DNA of 64,000 bases from Pseudobacter ginsenosidimutans (GTDB lineage Bacteria > Bacteroidota > Bacteroidia > Chitinophagales > Chitinophagaceae), in assembly GCF_007970185.1 (NCBI RefSeq), contig NZ_CP042431.1, positions 4,960,001-5,024,000 of the forward strand, given 5' to 3'. The notes below the pieces were generated by a model. It was given only the letters and a program-made list of their open reading frames with translations. It was not told where the DNA came from and did no database searches. Both the position numbers and the translations under genes were made by a program. Shown here in pieces: positions 15,398-25,400 of this stretch. Position 1 is the stretch's first letter, and each line of letters starts with the position of its first letter.

Positions 15398-15405
15398 CAA
15401 AAATA
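15398..15405 (-). promoter_or_regulatory. -7 box abutting the start codon of the 14435-15391 gene
   Basis: The minus strand reads TATTTTTG, a perfect TAnnTTTG. The expected start is about 15392, one base before the ATG. Confidence 0.5.
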
Positions 15406-15466
15406 TGGAATAGTGTACGGCAAATTATCCCCGGAAGCAGGTATAAAATTAACCGGGGATCGAAAG

Positions 15467-15474
15467 TACATTTG
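15467..15474 (+). promoter_or_regulatory. -7 box of the 15497 gene
   Basis: TACATTTG matches TAnnTTTG exactly, with a predicted start near 15480 and a leader of about 17 bases. Confidence 0.55.
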
Positions 15475-15496
15475 CATCAGTCAATAACCGTACAAT

Positions 15497-16285
15497 ATGA
15501 AACTGTTTTTCTCTTTACTATTCTCTCTTGGCATACTTCAAATAAGCGCGCAGCAACCATTCGAGGGCACTATCGTTTACAAAGTGGCTGCACCCGATGA
15601 AGATACTGCTTCACTGAAACTGCAATTTGGAAAGAATGCGCTCAGTATCGATTTTCAAAGAAGAGGTTCCGGTGGGATGGAGCAGGTGCTGGTGGATCTG
15701 GAATCAGGAAAAATATACGAGCTGAACATGGGGATGAAAACTTATACAGTCAGGAATCTCTTCTCCAGAACCAGGCCACGCGAAGCCGGTTCTTCCGGTA
15801 GGATTGCAGGCTATGATGTAACAGCCATCGATCTCTCGGAAAAAGGAATTGCCGCTCTGGTGGCTAATATGAATCGTGGACAGGTTCTCATCTATCCCTC
15901 CAATGATCTCCATTATCCTGTTCCGGAGCAATACATTTCCAATATTGCATTGAGCATGGTGTATGATAACAAGATCATTCTTGGACTAAGCCTCATCGAT
16001 CATAATGGCCGTGTGGATGGAAAAATGGACACGATCCGGATCATGGCGTCAACTGTTGTTCCTGAAGTTTTTCCTGAAAACCATTTCAACATACCAGAAG
16101 GCTTCTTCCCGGAACAGCAGGCAATGGTTCCACCGCCTCCGCCGGTATACATCGAATCCGGCGCAGATTCGGTAACCTATCCAGTGCCACCACCACCTGC
16201 CTGGCCGCCAGTCCCTGAAAAGAAAAACACAAAAAAGAAGACCAATACAACAAAGAGCCCTATGCGCAAACCAGGAAAGAACTAA
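15497..16285 (+). CDS. Secreted DUF4412-like protein with Pro/Lys-rich tail
   Basis: 262 residues with the signal peptide MKLFFSLLFSLGILQISAQ. The mature protein begins FEGTIVYKV, typical of DUF4412-type periplasmic proteins. It has the beta-rich pattern of that group, including LVDLESGKIYELNMGMKTYTV and GRIAGYDVTAIDL. The last about 60 residues are low complexity: proline runs (PPPPPVY, PPPPAWPP), then Lys/Thr-rich sequence ending in KSPMRKPGKN. It is exported, and lipoprotein-carrier-like folds are common in related families. A ligand or partner is not known. The next gene follows after 50 bases and may be co-transcribed. Confidence 0.65.
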   Translation: MKLFFSLLFSLGILQISAQQPFEGTIVYKVAAPDEDTASLKLQFGKNALSIDFQRRGSGGMEQVLVDLESGKIYELNMGMKTYTVRNLFSRTRPREAGSSGRIAGYDVTAIDLSEKGIAALVANMNRGQVLIYPSNDLHYPVPEQYISNIALSMVYDNKIILGLSLIDHNGRVDGKMDTIRIMASTVVPEVFPENHFNIPEGFFPEQQAMVPPPPPVYIESGADSVTYPVPPPPAWPPVPEKKNTKKKTNTTKSPMRKPGKN

Positions 16286-16335
16286 GATCTGACTGAGTTT
16301 CGCACACTTTCATTATCAAACAAAATCATGGGAAA

Positions 16336-16881
16336 ATGAAAAGGATCTGCTGTTTCGTTTTGTTTTTGTTGCCTTTTCTTTCGAAAGCGCAGGATGATAG
16401 TCTTGTTTACCGGCAGGATATCGATAGCCTGATCCACCGTTTTTTCACATCAGAACCCGAACCGCTTTACCGTTTCGTGAATGATGTGCCGCACTGGAAG
16501 CACCATACAAGACAGGCCAATTGGTTCTATAACCGGTATGTTGCCGCCAATGGCGATACGATGATCTGCTTTGGATTGAAATATCTCGCCGCCAATTTTA
16601 TAGACTTCGATGAACAATACATCCTGTTGAATAACGGGCTGGTATATGCGGGAAGTAACCGCAGAACAGAGGTGAATACTTATACCGGTGTCAAACTGGA
16701 GCAGGAACAGCACCTGGGAGGGGTCGAATATTATTTCAGGAAGGATTCGCTGGTCAGCACCCGCACACAGCCTTATGGATTTCCTCCCGAAGGATGGACA
16801 AAACCGGAATACGCTTTGCAGAAATTCAGGGAGCGGTATGAGATACTGCAATCCTGGTTGAAAGCGCATTCCGTTAAATAG
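16336..16881 (+). CDS. Secreted protein of unknown function
   Basis: 181 residues with the signal peptide MKRICCFVLFLLPFLSKAQ. The mature part is aromatic-rich (WKHHTRQANWFYNRYVAANGD, GLKYLAANFIDFDEQYILLNNG), with a conserved-looking GGVEYYFRKDSL. I cannot place it in a family. It probably lies in the periplasm. It shares its direction with the DUF4412-like gene and ends 12 bases before a strong hairpin terminator. Confidence 0.55.
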   Translation: MKRICCFVLFLLPFLSKAQDDSLVYRQDIDSLIHRFFTSEPEPLYRFVNDVPHWKHHTRQANWFYNRYVAANGDTMICFGLKYLAANFIDFDEQYILLNNGLVYAGSNRRTEVNTYTGVKLEQEQHLGGVEYYFRKDSLVSTRTQPYGFPPEGWTKPEYALQKFRERYEILQSWLKAHSVK

Positions 16882-16892
16882 TATATAGAAAT

Positions 16893-16920
16893 ATCACTAA
16901 GGTTACTGAACCTTAGTGAT
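16893..16920. terminator. Bidirectional terminator hairpin
   Basis: ATCACTAAGGTT and AACCTTAGTGAT form a perfect 12-bp stem with loop ACTG between convergent genes. The right arm contains the stop codon of the antiporter gene (16913-16915). Confidence 0.75.
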
Positions 16921-19144
16921 GTTCATGGATCAGTTTATTGATCAGTTTTCCATCGCCCACTACAAACACCACATCGTTCTGCTGGAACTCGAAGAATGAT
17001 TCGGGATTCAGGATGCGCTGGTTGTTCCTTTCCACACCTACCACAATCCCTTTGATCCTTTCGCGAATTCCCGAACCGCGGATGGTCTTGTTCAGGAGGG
17101 AAGATTTCTCATCGATCACAAAATCGCGCAGCACCACATTGGCCGGATTGGTTTCTTCCTCATCATGATGTTTGATGGGTCTGATGATGGCCTGTAATCT
17201 TTTGATCTGTGCATCGCTGCCCAGCACGAAGATCTCGTCTCCCGGGTATACGCGCTCATTGCGGCCCGGAGCGGGAATACTGTGCTCGCCGCGTTTGATC
17301 AGTACCACGTTGATGCCCAGTTGCTCCCGCCAGTGCAGCTCCATCAGTGTCTTACCGATCACGGCAGATTCAGGGTGCAGTTCCAGCGTGGCGATATGCG
17401 CATCCCAGGGCGCCAGTTCAGAGCGGTTCTTCTCTGCTGCTGCCAGTTCACGCTCATTGAAATTGCGCATGAACCTGGCTTCGATACGATCGTAGAATTT
17501 CCGGATCTTCTTATTGAATACACCGATGATCACGGCAATCACCAATACGGAGAGCAATCCTGCTTCGAAGGAGAAGAAGCGGTGCATGAGGAAACCGATA
17601 AAGCTTCCAGCTAGAATAAGACGGAAAAAATGTATGAGGTTCAGCCTGCCATTGTACCGGTTGCTGGCCAGTACTTCACGGTAAGCTACGGAATTGGTGT
17701 TGCGTACGGCCAGTGCATAGAGAAAAGGCAACATCAGTAATAATGTAATGAATGCTGTAGCCCATTTCACCCAGGAGCCATCGGTGTAATGATTACGGAT
17801 ATAGGGAAGCGCATATTCAGCGGACACCATCACAATGCAGATCAGCAACATGCCAAGCAGGAAAGTATTGAGCAATGTGCTGCGGACCACCTGGTTCCAG
17901 GCACTGAGCGATTGTGTGTCTTTTGCTTTGGAACCGGGACCGGACAATGCATTCTGCACTTTTTCCGGCAAGATTTTTTCAAGCCATTTATAGAAGGGCC
18001 TGCTGCTCTGGATCAGGTAAGGAGTGGTAAGAGTGGTTACTGCGGACACTGCAACGGCAATGGGATAAAGGAATGCGCTGGTCACTTTGAGCGTTACGCC
18101 CAGAGTGGCGATGATGAAGGAGAACTCCCCGATCTGCGCCAGACTGAAACCCGCCTGCACGGAGGTTTGCAACGATTGTCCGGCCAGCAATGCACCGAAT
18201 GTAGTACTGAGCACTTTACCGATGATGGTGATCAGTGTGATCAATGCGATCGGGCCTGCATATTCAACCAGCATTTTCGGATCTATCAGCATACCTACCG
18301 ATACGAAGAAGATGGCGCCGAACAGGTCCTTCACCGGTTTCACCAGGTGTTCGATCTTTTCAGCCTGTGTGGTTTCCGCCAGGATAGAGCCCATGATGAA
18401 AGCGCCGAGGGCAGGAGAGAAGCCAACGGAATTGGCGAACCATACCATCAGCAAACAAAGGGAAAGCGAAACAACCAGCAGGGTTTCTTCGTTCATCAGT
18501 TTCTTTGTCTTTTTCAGGAAAGTGGGAAGGAAAAAGATACCGGCGGCAAACCAGATCACAAGGAAGAAAACGAGTTTGAGAACGGATTGCAACATTTCTG
18601 CTCCTGCAAACTGCTGACTGAGTGCGAGCGTAGATAATAACACCAGCAATACGATAGCTACGAGGTCCTCTACTATCAGGGCGCCAAACACCAGCGAAGC
18701 GAATCTTTGTGTTTTTACATTCAATTCATCAAATGCGCGCAGGATGATAGTGGTGGAGGAGATCGAAAGGATCCCTCCGAGAAAGAGGCTGTCCATAAAA
18801 TTCCAGCCGAGTAACTGACCGGTGCCGAATCCGAGCGCGATCATGGCCACCACTTCAAATACGGCGGTGACGGAAGCAGGTGCGCCAACCTTGATGAGTT
18901 TCTTAAAGCTGAATTCCAGACCGAGGGAGAACAGGAGGAAGATCACACCGATCTCAGCCCAGATCTGGATATTGGTGGGCTCATATACTGTAGGCAGCCA
19001 ATGGAAATGTGGTCCCACGAAGAATCCGGCAATGATATAGCCGAGTACTACGGGCTGTTTCAGTTTTTTGAACAATAAAGTAACGATGGCGGCGGCTCCA
19101 AGGATCAGGGCCAGATCCATAATCAAGTAAGGCAAATGCGTCAT
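16913..19144 (-). CDS. CPA2 monovalent cation:proton antiporter, KefB-like
   Basis: 743 residues. The N-terminal about 385 residues hold 12-13 membrane helices of the Na+/H+ exchanger fold, with CPA2 signatures VLGYIIAGFFVGPHF, GVIFLLFSLGLEFSF, SISSTTIILRAFDE and LGAFIMGSILAET. Further hydrophobic segments lie at about residues 420-530. Two RCK_C (TrkA-C) regulatory domains follow (VIGKTLMELHWREQLGINVV ending in YPGDEIFVLGS, and SLLNKTIRGSGIRERIKGIV ending in QNDVVFVVGDG). There is no NAD-binding TrkA_N domain between helices and RCK_C. It likely exports K+ (or Na+) in exchange for protons at the inner membrane. It stands alone. Confidence 0.9.
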   Translation of the reverse strand: MTHLPYLIMDLALILGAAAIVTLLFKKLKQPVVLGYIIAGFFVGPHFHWLPTVYEPTNIQIWAEIGVIFLLFSLGLEFSFKKLIKVGAPASVTAVFEVVAMIALGFGTGQLLGWNFMDSLFLGGILSISSTTIILRAFDELNVKTQRFASLVFGALIVEDLVAIVLLVLLSTLALSQQFAGAEMLQSVLKLVFFLVIWFAAGIFFLPTFLKKTKKLMNEETLLVVSLSLCLLMVWFANSVGFSPALGAFIMGSILAETTQAEKIEHLVKPVKDLFGAIFFVSVGMLIDPKMLVEYAGPIALITLITIIGKVLSTTFGALLAGQSLQTSVQAGFSLAQIGEFSFIIATLGVTLKVTSAFLYPIAVAVSAVTTLTTPYLIQSSRPFYKWLEKILPEKVQNALSGPGSKAKDTQSLSAWNQVVRSTLLNTFLLGMLLICIVMVSAEYALPYIRNHYTDGSWVKWATAFITLLLMLPFLYALAVRNTNSVAYREVLASNRYNGRLNLIHFFRLILAGSFIGFLMHRFFSFEAGLLSVLVIAVIIGVFNKKIRKFYDRIEARFMRNFNERELAAAEKNRSELAPWDAHIATLELHPESAVIGKTLMELHWREQLGINVVLIKRGEHSIPAPGRNERVYPGDEIFVLGSDAQIKRLQAIIRPIKHHDEEETNPANVVLRDFVIDEKSSLLNKTIRGSGIRERIKGIVVGVERNNQRILNPESFFEFQQNDVVFVVGDGKLINKLIHEHH

Positions 19145-19213
19145 TCGCAGGATTTGATCTGTTAAAATTCGGGTGTCATTAAAAAGGCTCTATGAACTCG
19201 ATGGCGCGATGCA

Positions 19214-19588
19214 CTACCAGAAATAGTGGTTGGGGAACAGGAGCAACCGGCTCAGGGTACTGGAGTATGCCGGAAGGACCGGGCTTGCATGTTGTGAACG
19301 GGTACAGATAATGAGTGCTAACGGAAGGGCATGACCGCTGATGATATTGTCATTTCCATTATTCCTGCACTGCGATAATGTACGGTTGCAATTGTCGCGA
19401 TGAAAAGTTTCGGATTGCTGATCTTTCTGCCTGCTTCTTACGGGAGCGAAGAATGCTTTTTTTGCATTCAGCGTGGGCAGATGCGTATCCGGCACGCGTG
19501 GATTCAGTTTGGCGTCATGCGGCTTTCGCGCAGCGGTTGCCGCCAGCGTGCAGAAGAAAGTAAAGCATATGACCAGCCAGATTTTCAC
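19214..19588 (-). CDS. Possible small secreted protein (doubtful)
   Basis: A 124-residue frame whose first 20 residues, MKIWLVICFTFFCTLAATAA, form a good signal peptide with an AxA cleavage site. The rest is rich in Arg, Asn, His and Ser, with no recognisable domain and irregular composition. It begins 23 bases downstream of the DeoR-type regulator in the same direction. The signal peptide argues for a real gene; the unstructured remainder argues against one, or for a decayed one. Confidence 0.35.
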   Translation of the reverse strand: MKIWLVICFTFFCTLAATAARKPHDAKLNPRVPDTHLPTLNAKKAFFAPVRSRQKDQQSETFHRDNCNRTLSQCRNNGNDNIISGHALPLALIICTRSQHASPVLPAYSSTLSRLLLFPNHYFW

Positions 19589-19611
19589 TGCGCAAATATA
19601 CGCAATTGCGC

Positions 19612-20376
19612 TCAGACTATCGTCACTGCAATGCCCATGCCCTGCAATGTTTTCACGGTATGTTCGGAGATGCCACTGTCTGTGATCACCTGCTCCACAT
19701 CTTCGAGGCCGCAGATCCTTCCGAATCCACGCTTCCCGAACTTGGAGCTGTCTGCCAGCACGATCGTTTTCTGTGCTGTTTCGATCATCTTCCTGTTGAG
19801 ATGGGCTTCCATGGCATTGGTGGTGGTGAGACCGAATTCAATATCGATACCATCCACACCAAGAAACAATTTATTGCAGGAGAGGTCACCTAATATTTTT
19901 TCTGAATATGGTCCTGTTACTGAAGAAGAACTCTTACGAAGCAGTCCGCCGAGCTGGATCACTTCTATTTCAGGATGACGGATCAGTTCCAGCGCCACAT
20001 TCAATGCAGCAGTTACTACTGTGAGGGAACTCACAGGATGTATATGCTTCGCCAGGGCCTGAACTGTTGTACCCGATGCGATGATGATACAATCATCGGG
20101 CTCTATCAGCGATGCACCGGCAATGGCTATGCGCGTTTTCTCTGCAGAACGGATCTTTTCCTTTTCGTTCACAGGCCGGTCAACCGTATACGGATTGTGG
20201 AGCGTACCGCCGCCATGGGTTCTGAAAAGCAGGTTCTTATCTTCTAAAAGTTTTAGGTCCTTTCGGATTGTTACGGATGATACATTCAATTCACGGCAAA
20301 GGTCCAGCACAGTTACGGATCCTTCGGCCTGGAGCTTCGTTAGAATATGTTGATGGCGTTCGGTGATGTTCAGCAT
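19612..20376 (-). CDS. glpR: DeoR-family repressor, GlpR-type
   Basis: 254 residues. The N-terminal DeoR helix-turn-helix (ERHQHILTKLQAEGSVTVLD, then LNVSSVTIRKDLKLLE) is at residues 6-55. A sugar-phosphate sensor domain of the DeoRC type follows, with IASGTTVQALAKHI, FLGVDGID, GLTTTNAMEAHLNRKMI and VLADSSKFGKRGF. Members sense a phosphorylated metabolite and release DNA when it binds. Here it is divergent from glpD and next to a glycerol locus, so glycerol 3-phosphate is the likely inducer. The symbol rests on this context; sequence alone does not separate GlpR from other DeoR members. The operator is probably the TTTCRTTTT cluster at 20535-20599. Confidence 0.82.
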   Translation of the reverse strand: MLNITERHQHILTKLQAEGSVTVLDLCRELNVSSVTIRKDLKLLEDKNLLFRTHGGGTLHNPYTVDRPVNEKEKIRSAEKTRIAIAGASLIEPDDCIIIASGTTVQALAKHIHPVSSLTVVTAALNVALELIRHPEIEVIQLGGLLRKSSSSVTGPYSEKILGDLSCNKLFLGVDGIDIEFGLTTTNAMEAHLNRKMIETAQKTIVLADSSKFGKRGFGRICGLEDVEQVITDSGISEHTVKTLQGMGIAVTIV

Positions 20377-20534
20377 AGATCAGGCTTGTTTTCTGTCGAA
20401 ATATCGAAAGCAATCGCTTGCTTCAAATTATGATTATTCATGCAGACTTACAAATATCCATAAATAATTGTAGAAATCAGGGTGTTATGAAATTGTAAAC
20501 TTCATTTGCCTGTGGAAAACGAGGGGAAAAGAAG

Positions 20535-20599
20535 TTTCGTAATATTTCCTTTGCGGTTTCGAAGTTTCATTTTACTTTCGTTTTGTTGTTTTTCATTTT
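20535..20599 (+). promoter_or_regulatory. glpD promoter with overlapping putative DeoR/GlpR operators
   Basis: TTTG (20550-20553), 19 bases, then TACTTTCG (20573-20580), one change from TAnnTTTG, place the start near 20586. Direct repeats with consensus TTTCRTTTT lie at 20565, 20576 and 20591, with weaker TTTCG boxes at 20535 and 20557. They overlap the -7 box and the start point, where a repressor would block transcription. DeoR-family regulators often use such T-rich direct repeats. Confidence 0.6.
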
Positions 20600-20605
20600 T
20601 GCTAA

Positions 20606-22228
20606 ATGTCAAAAGCGAAAACAATACAGACTAAAACAAAGGCTTTGATGAATCTCCCTTCTTTCCATGATGATGCCCGCCGCAAAGTATTCCTGCAACA
20701 GTTGGAATCCACCAGCTGGGATATCGCCATCATCGGTGGCGGTGCAACCGGACTGGGAATTGCGCTGGAAGCCGCTACCCGTGGATATAAGACCGTACTT
20801 CTTGAACAATCCGATTTTGCCAAAGGCACTTCAAGCCGCAGCACCAAACTGGTGCACGGAGGCGTCCGCTACCTCGCACAGGGAAATGTGAAACTGGTCC
20901 GCGAAGCCAGCATCGAACGCGGTCTGCTCTATCGCAATGCCCCACACCTGGTGAAGAACCAGAGTTTCATTATTCCATTATACAATTTCTGGGACCGCCT
21001 CAAATACACAATCGGTCTTAAGATATACGACTGGATCGCCGGCAGGCTCAGCCTTGGTTCCTCCATTTTCATCTCGCGCGCCGATACACTCAGGCGACTG
21101 CCCAATGTGAAATCTGAAGGACTGATTGGCGGCGTGCTCTATCACGATGGTCAGTTTGATGATTCACGCCTGGCCGTGAACCTGGCGCAGAGCATCTATG
21201 AACACGGCGGACTTGCATTCAATTATATTCAGGTAAAAGGACTGATCAAGAACGATCAGCATCAAATTGCCGGCGTTGAATGCATCGATACAGAAACGAA
21301 AAAAGAATACAAAGTAAATGCTAAGGCCGTGGTGAACGCCACGGGCGTGTTCGTAGATGATATTCTGCAACTCGACAATCCTTCCGCTTCCAAAACCATC
21401 TGCGTGAGCCAGGGCACCCACCTGGTGCTGGATAAAAAATTCTATCCGGCAGATCACGCATTGATGATCCCCGAAACCAGCGATGGCCGCGTGCTGTTTG
21501 CAGTACCCTGGCATGATAAAGTGGTAGTGGGCACTACAGATACACCTGTGGACACAGCTTCACTGGAACCCATGGCCCTCGAAAAGGAAATTGCATTCAT
21601 CCTGGATACAGCTTCACAGTATTTTGTTCAGCAACCTACGCGCGCCGATGTGCTCAGCGTATACGCAGGACTGAGGCCACTGGCCGCTCCTGCAAAAGGA
21701 CAAAAAACGAAGGAGATCTCACGCAGCCACAAGATCATGGTGAGCCCTTCCAAACTCTTTACCATCCTCGGTGGTAAATGGACCACCTTCCGCAAAATGG
21801 GAGAGGACCTGGTGAATCGCGTGGAAACGGAACTGCATTGGGAAAAAAGAAAAACAGCAACGCCTTCCATGCATATTCACGGTTATACCAACACTGTGCA
21901 GGAAGATGACCCCTTCTCTGTTTATGGAAGCGATGCACATCGCATCAAAGGAATGATGAACGGAGATGCAGGCGCATGGATCAGTGAGAGCCTCAAGATC
22001 CACAAAGCTCAGATCATCTGGGCAGTGAATGAAGAGATGGCAAGAACGGTGGAAGATGTGCTGAGCAGAAGAACGAGGGCCCTCCTGCTGGATGCAAAAG
22101 AAAGTATGAGAATTGCGCCCGAAGTAGCAGCCGTTATGGCTGATGCAATGGGCAAAGATGATACATGGATCAAAGAACAGGTTGAACAGTATAAAAAACT
22201 CGCAGAAAGATATTTACTGAAAGTGTAG
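20606..22228 (+). CDS. glpD: Aerobic glycerol-3-phosphate dehydrogenase
   Basis: 540 residues. This FAD enzyme oxidises glycerol 3-phosphate to dihydroxyacetone phosphate and passes electrons to the quinone pool; it is membrane-associated. The dinucleotide-binding motif IAIIGGGATGLGIALEAATRG is near residue 39, followed by GTSSRSTKLVHGGVRYLAQG, a signature of the family. GVLYHDGQFDDSRLAVNLAQ, VVVGTTDTPVD and VYAGLRPLAAP also match, and there is a C-terminal DAO_C helical domain. An alternative ATG at 20648 (MNLPSFHDDARR) would remove 14 polar residues and is possible. It is the first gene rightward of the divergent repressor. A weak intrinsic terminator follows before susC. Confidence 0.95.
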   Translation: MSKAKTIQTKTKALMNLPSFHDDARRKVFLQQLESTSWDIAIIGGGATGLGIALEAATRGYKTVLLEQSDFAKGTSSRSTKLVHGGVRYLAQGNVKLVREASIERGLLYRNAPHLVKNQSFIIPLYNFWDRLKYTIGLKIYDWIAGRLSLGSSIFISRADTLRRLPNVKSEGLIGGVLYHDGQFDDSRLAVNLAQSIYEHGGLAFNYIQVKGLIKNDQHQIAGVECIDTETKKEYKVNAKAVVNATGVFVDDILQLDNPSASKTICVSQGTHLVLDKKFYPADHALMIPETSDGRVLFAVPWHDKVVVGTTDTPVDTASLEPMALEKEIAFILDTASQYFVQQPTRADVLSVYAGLRPLAAPAKGQKTKEISRSHKIMVSPSKLFTILGGKWTTFRKMGEDLVNRVETELHWEKRKTATPSMHIHGYTNTVQEDDPFSVYGSDAHRIKGMMNGDAGAWISESLKIHKAQIIWAVNEEMARTVEDVLSRRTRALLLDAKESMRIAPEVAAVMADAMGKDDTWIKEQVEQYKKLAERYLLKV

Positions 22229-22315
22229 AAGAAGAGAAAGATACAAGTGTGAAAATAAGGGCTTTGGTTGGTCGTTTTAGATCGGCTGGAACCCTTATGT
22301 GTGCTGAATTTCAGA

Positions 22316-22340
22316 AGGAAATATTATTTCCTGTTTTTTG
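22316..22340 (+). terminator. Possible intrinsic terminator between glpD and susC
   Basis: AGGAAAT-ATT-ATTTCCT forms a 7-bp stem (22316-22322 with 22326-22332) followed by GTTTTTTG. It is AT-rich and so not strong; it may attenuate read-through so that glpD and susC levels differ. Confidence 0.5.
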
Positions 22341-22455
22341 CGAGAAAACATGTTGAATTAACATTCTGGTAATACACGGTTCTGATTTTTGCAACAGAAT
22401 CAAACTGCGTTTATACATGATGTTTAGAATATCAACTCTTAACCATTTATTGCTT

Positions 22456-25400
22456 ATGAACAAGAAAACGATTGCTGCAGGAAGGCTCCTTGCGCGCATG
22501 CTGATGAGCTGTATCCTGGTCATGGTCTGCACTTCCCTGTTGGCCCAGCAAAGAAAGCTTAGCGGCACGGTTGTGAATCCCGCCGACAATAAGCCTCTTT
22601 CTAACATCAGTGTTGTAGTAAAAGGTACTTCCCGCGGTACCACTACAGACGACAAAGGCAACTTCACTATCAATGCAAGTGAAGGAGAAACACTGATCTT
22701 CTCCGCTGTCGGTTTTAAGAACCGTGAAATCAAAGTAGGTAAGGATGATAATCTCTCCGTTCAGTTGCTGTCATCAGACAACGAGATGGAGAGTGTTGTT
22801 GTTACTGCACTTGGTATCAAGCGGGATGAGAAAGCACTGGGATATGCCGTTTCGAAACTCGGCACAGAAGATATCACAGATGCCATGAGCAATAACTGGA
22901 CCAACGCCCTCACGGGCAAGGTTGCAGGCCTGAACCTCCTGAAATCAGGTGGAGGCCCCGCAGGAACCAATCGTCTTTCTTTTCGCGGAGATAAAAGTCT
23001 TGGTATGAATGATCAGGCCCTGATAGTGATTGACGGTGTTGTGATCAACGGGGCAGGCGGCCGGATGACAGGCACCGGAAGCGGTGGCTATCTCCAGGCA
23101 GAATCACCGGTAGACTTCGGTACTGGTCTCAATGATATCAACTCTGAAGATATCGAAAGCGTAACCTTCCTCAAAGGGCCCGGAGCCGCAGCCCTCTACG
23201 GCGCCCGCGGAGCCAACGGCGCTTTGATCATCACTACCAAATCAGGCAAGTCTGCCACACGCGGTATCGGCGTAACACTCAATTCCAACTACAGTGTTGA
23301 AACCATCAACCGCTGGCCGGATTACCAGTACGAATACGGCCAGGGCGATGCCAACCAGCATACCTGGTATTCCTACAATGACTCTGAGGACGGACAAAGC
23401 ACCCGAAGCACCAGCTCTGCATGGGGACCGAAATTCAATGGTCAGAAATATTATCAGTATGATCCTGTTACCCGCACCAGGGGTGAAACCAGAACAGAAT
23501 GGGTGCCCTACAAGAATGCACGGAAAGATTTCTTCGAAACCGCCAATACCTTCATCAATACCATTTCTCTCGAAGGCGGTAATAAGAATTCAAATGCACG
23601 TCTTTCTTTCACCAATCTCGACAATCACTGGATCATCCCCAATACAGGCTACAAGAGAAATACAGTAGCATTCTCTGTAAATCATAAGATGACAGAAAAA
23701 TTATCGGTAGCATCCAAGATCAATTACACCAATAAAAAAGCTGATAACCTTCCCACTACTGGTTACAATAACCAAACCATCATGTATTTCATCAGAGGCT
23801 TAACGCCCAATATGAATATCGACTGGTTCAGGGATTACTGGGTTCCGGGAAAAGAACATCTTGAGCAAACAAGACCATTCAGCTCCTTGCTGGATAACCC
23901 TTACATGCAGGCCAATGAAATGCTGAACACCTCCAACAGGAATTCATTGGTAGGGAATGTTCAGGCTACTTACAATTTCACCAAAGACCTGAGCCTGATG
24001 ATCCGTTCTGCGCTCGATTATTATTCTGAGCAACGTACACAACGCAGGCCAATGGGCTCACAGAAATTTGTGGAAGGCATGTTCCGCACGCAGAACATAT
24101 TTGCACAGGAGATCACTACAGACTTCCTGCTGCGTTACAACAGGAAGATCACAGATAAATTGAATGGTGTGATCACCGGTGGCGGATCAAGACTGAACAA
24201 CAAATACCAGAAAGATGAAGTGAGGGCTGAAAGATTGTTGTATCCCGGCATCTATTCACTGGCGAATACAAAAGTTCCATTACAATCATTGCCGGTAAGG
24301 GAACAGTTCCAGGTGAACAGTTTCTATGCAATGGCGCAGCTGGAATGGGACAACTGGTTATACCTCGACCTTACAGCGCGTAAGGACTGGGCCTCTCAGC
24401 TGGCATCCCCACTCGGTGAAAAGGAATCAGGTTTCTTTTATCCATCTGCCAACCTGAGTGCGATCCTTTCCGAAAAGATCAAACTGCCTGAGCTGATCTC
24501 TTTCCTGAAAATAAGAACATCCTATGCAGCAGTAGGCAGCGGTGGCGATAACCCTTATCTCACTGCCTATAACTATGATGCTACTCTTTATCCCGGAGGC
24601 CTCGCCAATCCAACGGCCATTCCGAAAGAAGGGCTGAGACCCAGACGTACTTCCAGCTATGAAGGCGGGCTGGATATCCGCTTTGCGAAGAACCGCTATG
24701 GCCTGGATGTAACATTCTATCATACCAGGACCAAAGACGATATCCTCAGGGTTCCTATCGACCGTTCTTCCGGCTACAATTCGCTGATCGAAAATGCAGG
24801 CCTGATCGTCAATACTGGTATCGAGATCACTGCCAATGCAAACGTGCTGAAGTCTGCAAAAGGACTTAACCTGAATCTCTTCGGAACATTTGCTGCCAAC
24901 CGTAACAGTGTAAAAGAATTGTTCGAAGGTGTAGATACTTATGTGATCTCTGTTGGACCTGGTAGCCGCGGTATGCTGGAAGCAAGACCCGGAGAAAGAA
25001 TGGGAGATCTCTACGGTGTTGGGTACAAAAGATCGCCTGATGGACAGATCGTTTATGATGCGCAGGGAATGCCGATCATGGATGGCAATCAAAAATACCT
25101 GGGCAATGTGAACCCCGACTGGAAGGCAAGCCTTGGCACGAACCTGAAATGGAAAAACTGGGGATTGAATTTGCTTTGGGATTGCCAGTTCGGTGGTGTA
25201 GCGTATTCGCTCACAACAGGCGTACTCGCTGAAGAAGGTAAACTGAAGAAAACACTGCCTGGCCGCGATAACGGTATCATCGGAGAAGGCGTGGTAGAAA
25301 CACCCGATGGAAAATTCATTCCCAATACAACCATTGCCACCAATGCGAAAACCTATTACACACAGCATTATGGTCGTGACAATGTGGAGTCCAACGTGTT

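Noticed and set aside
17789-18637. A 282-codon plus-strand frame
   Set aside because: Opposite the KefB-like antiporter; rich in His, Gln, Cys and Gly with no motif.
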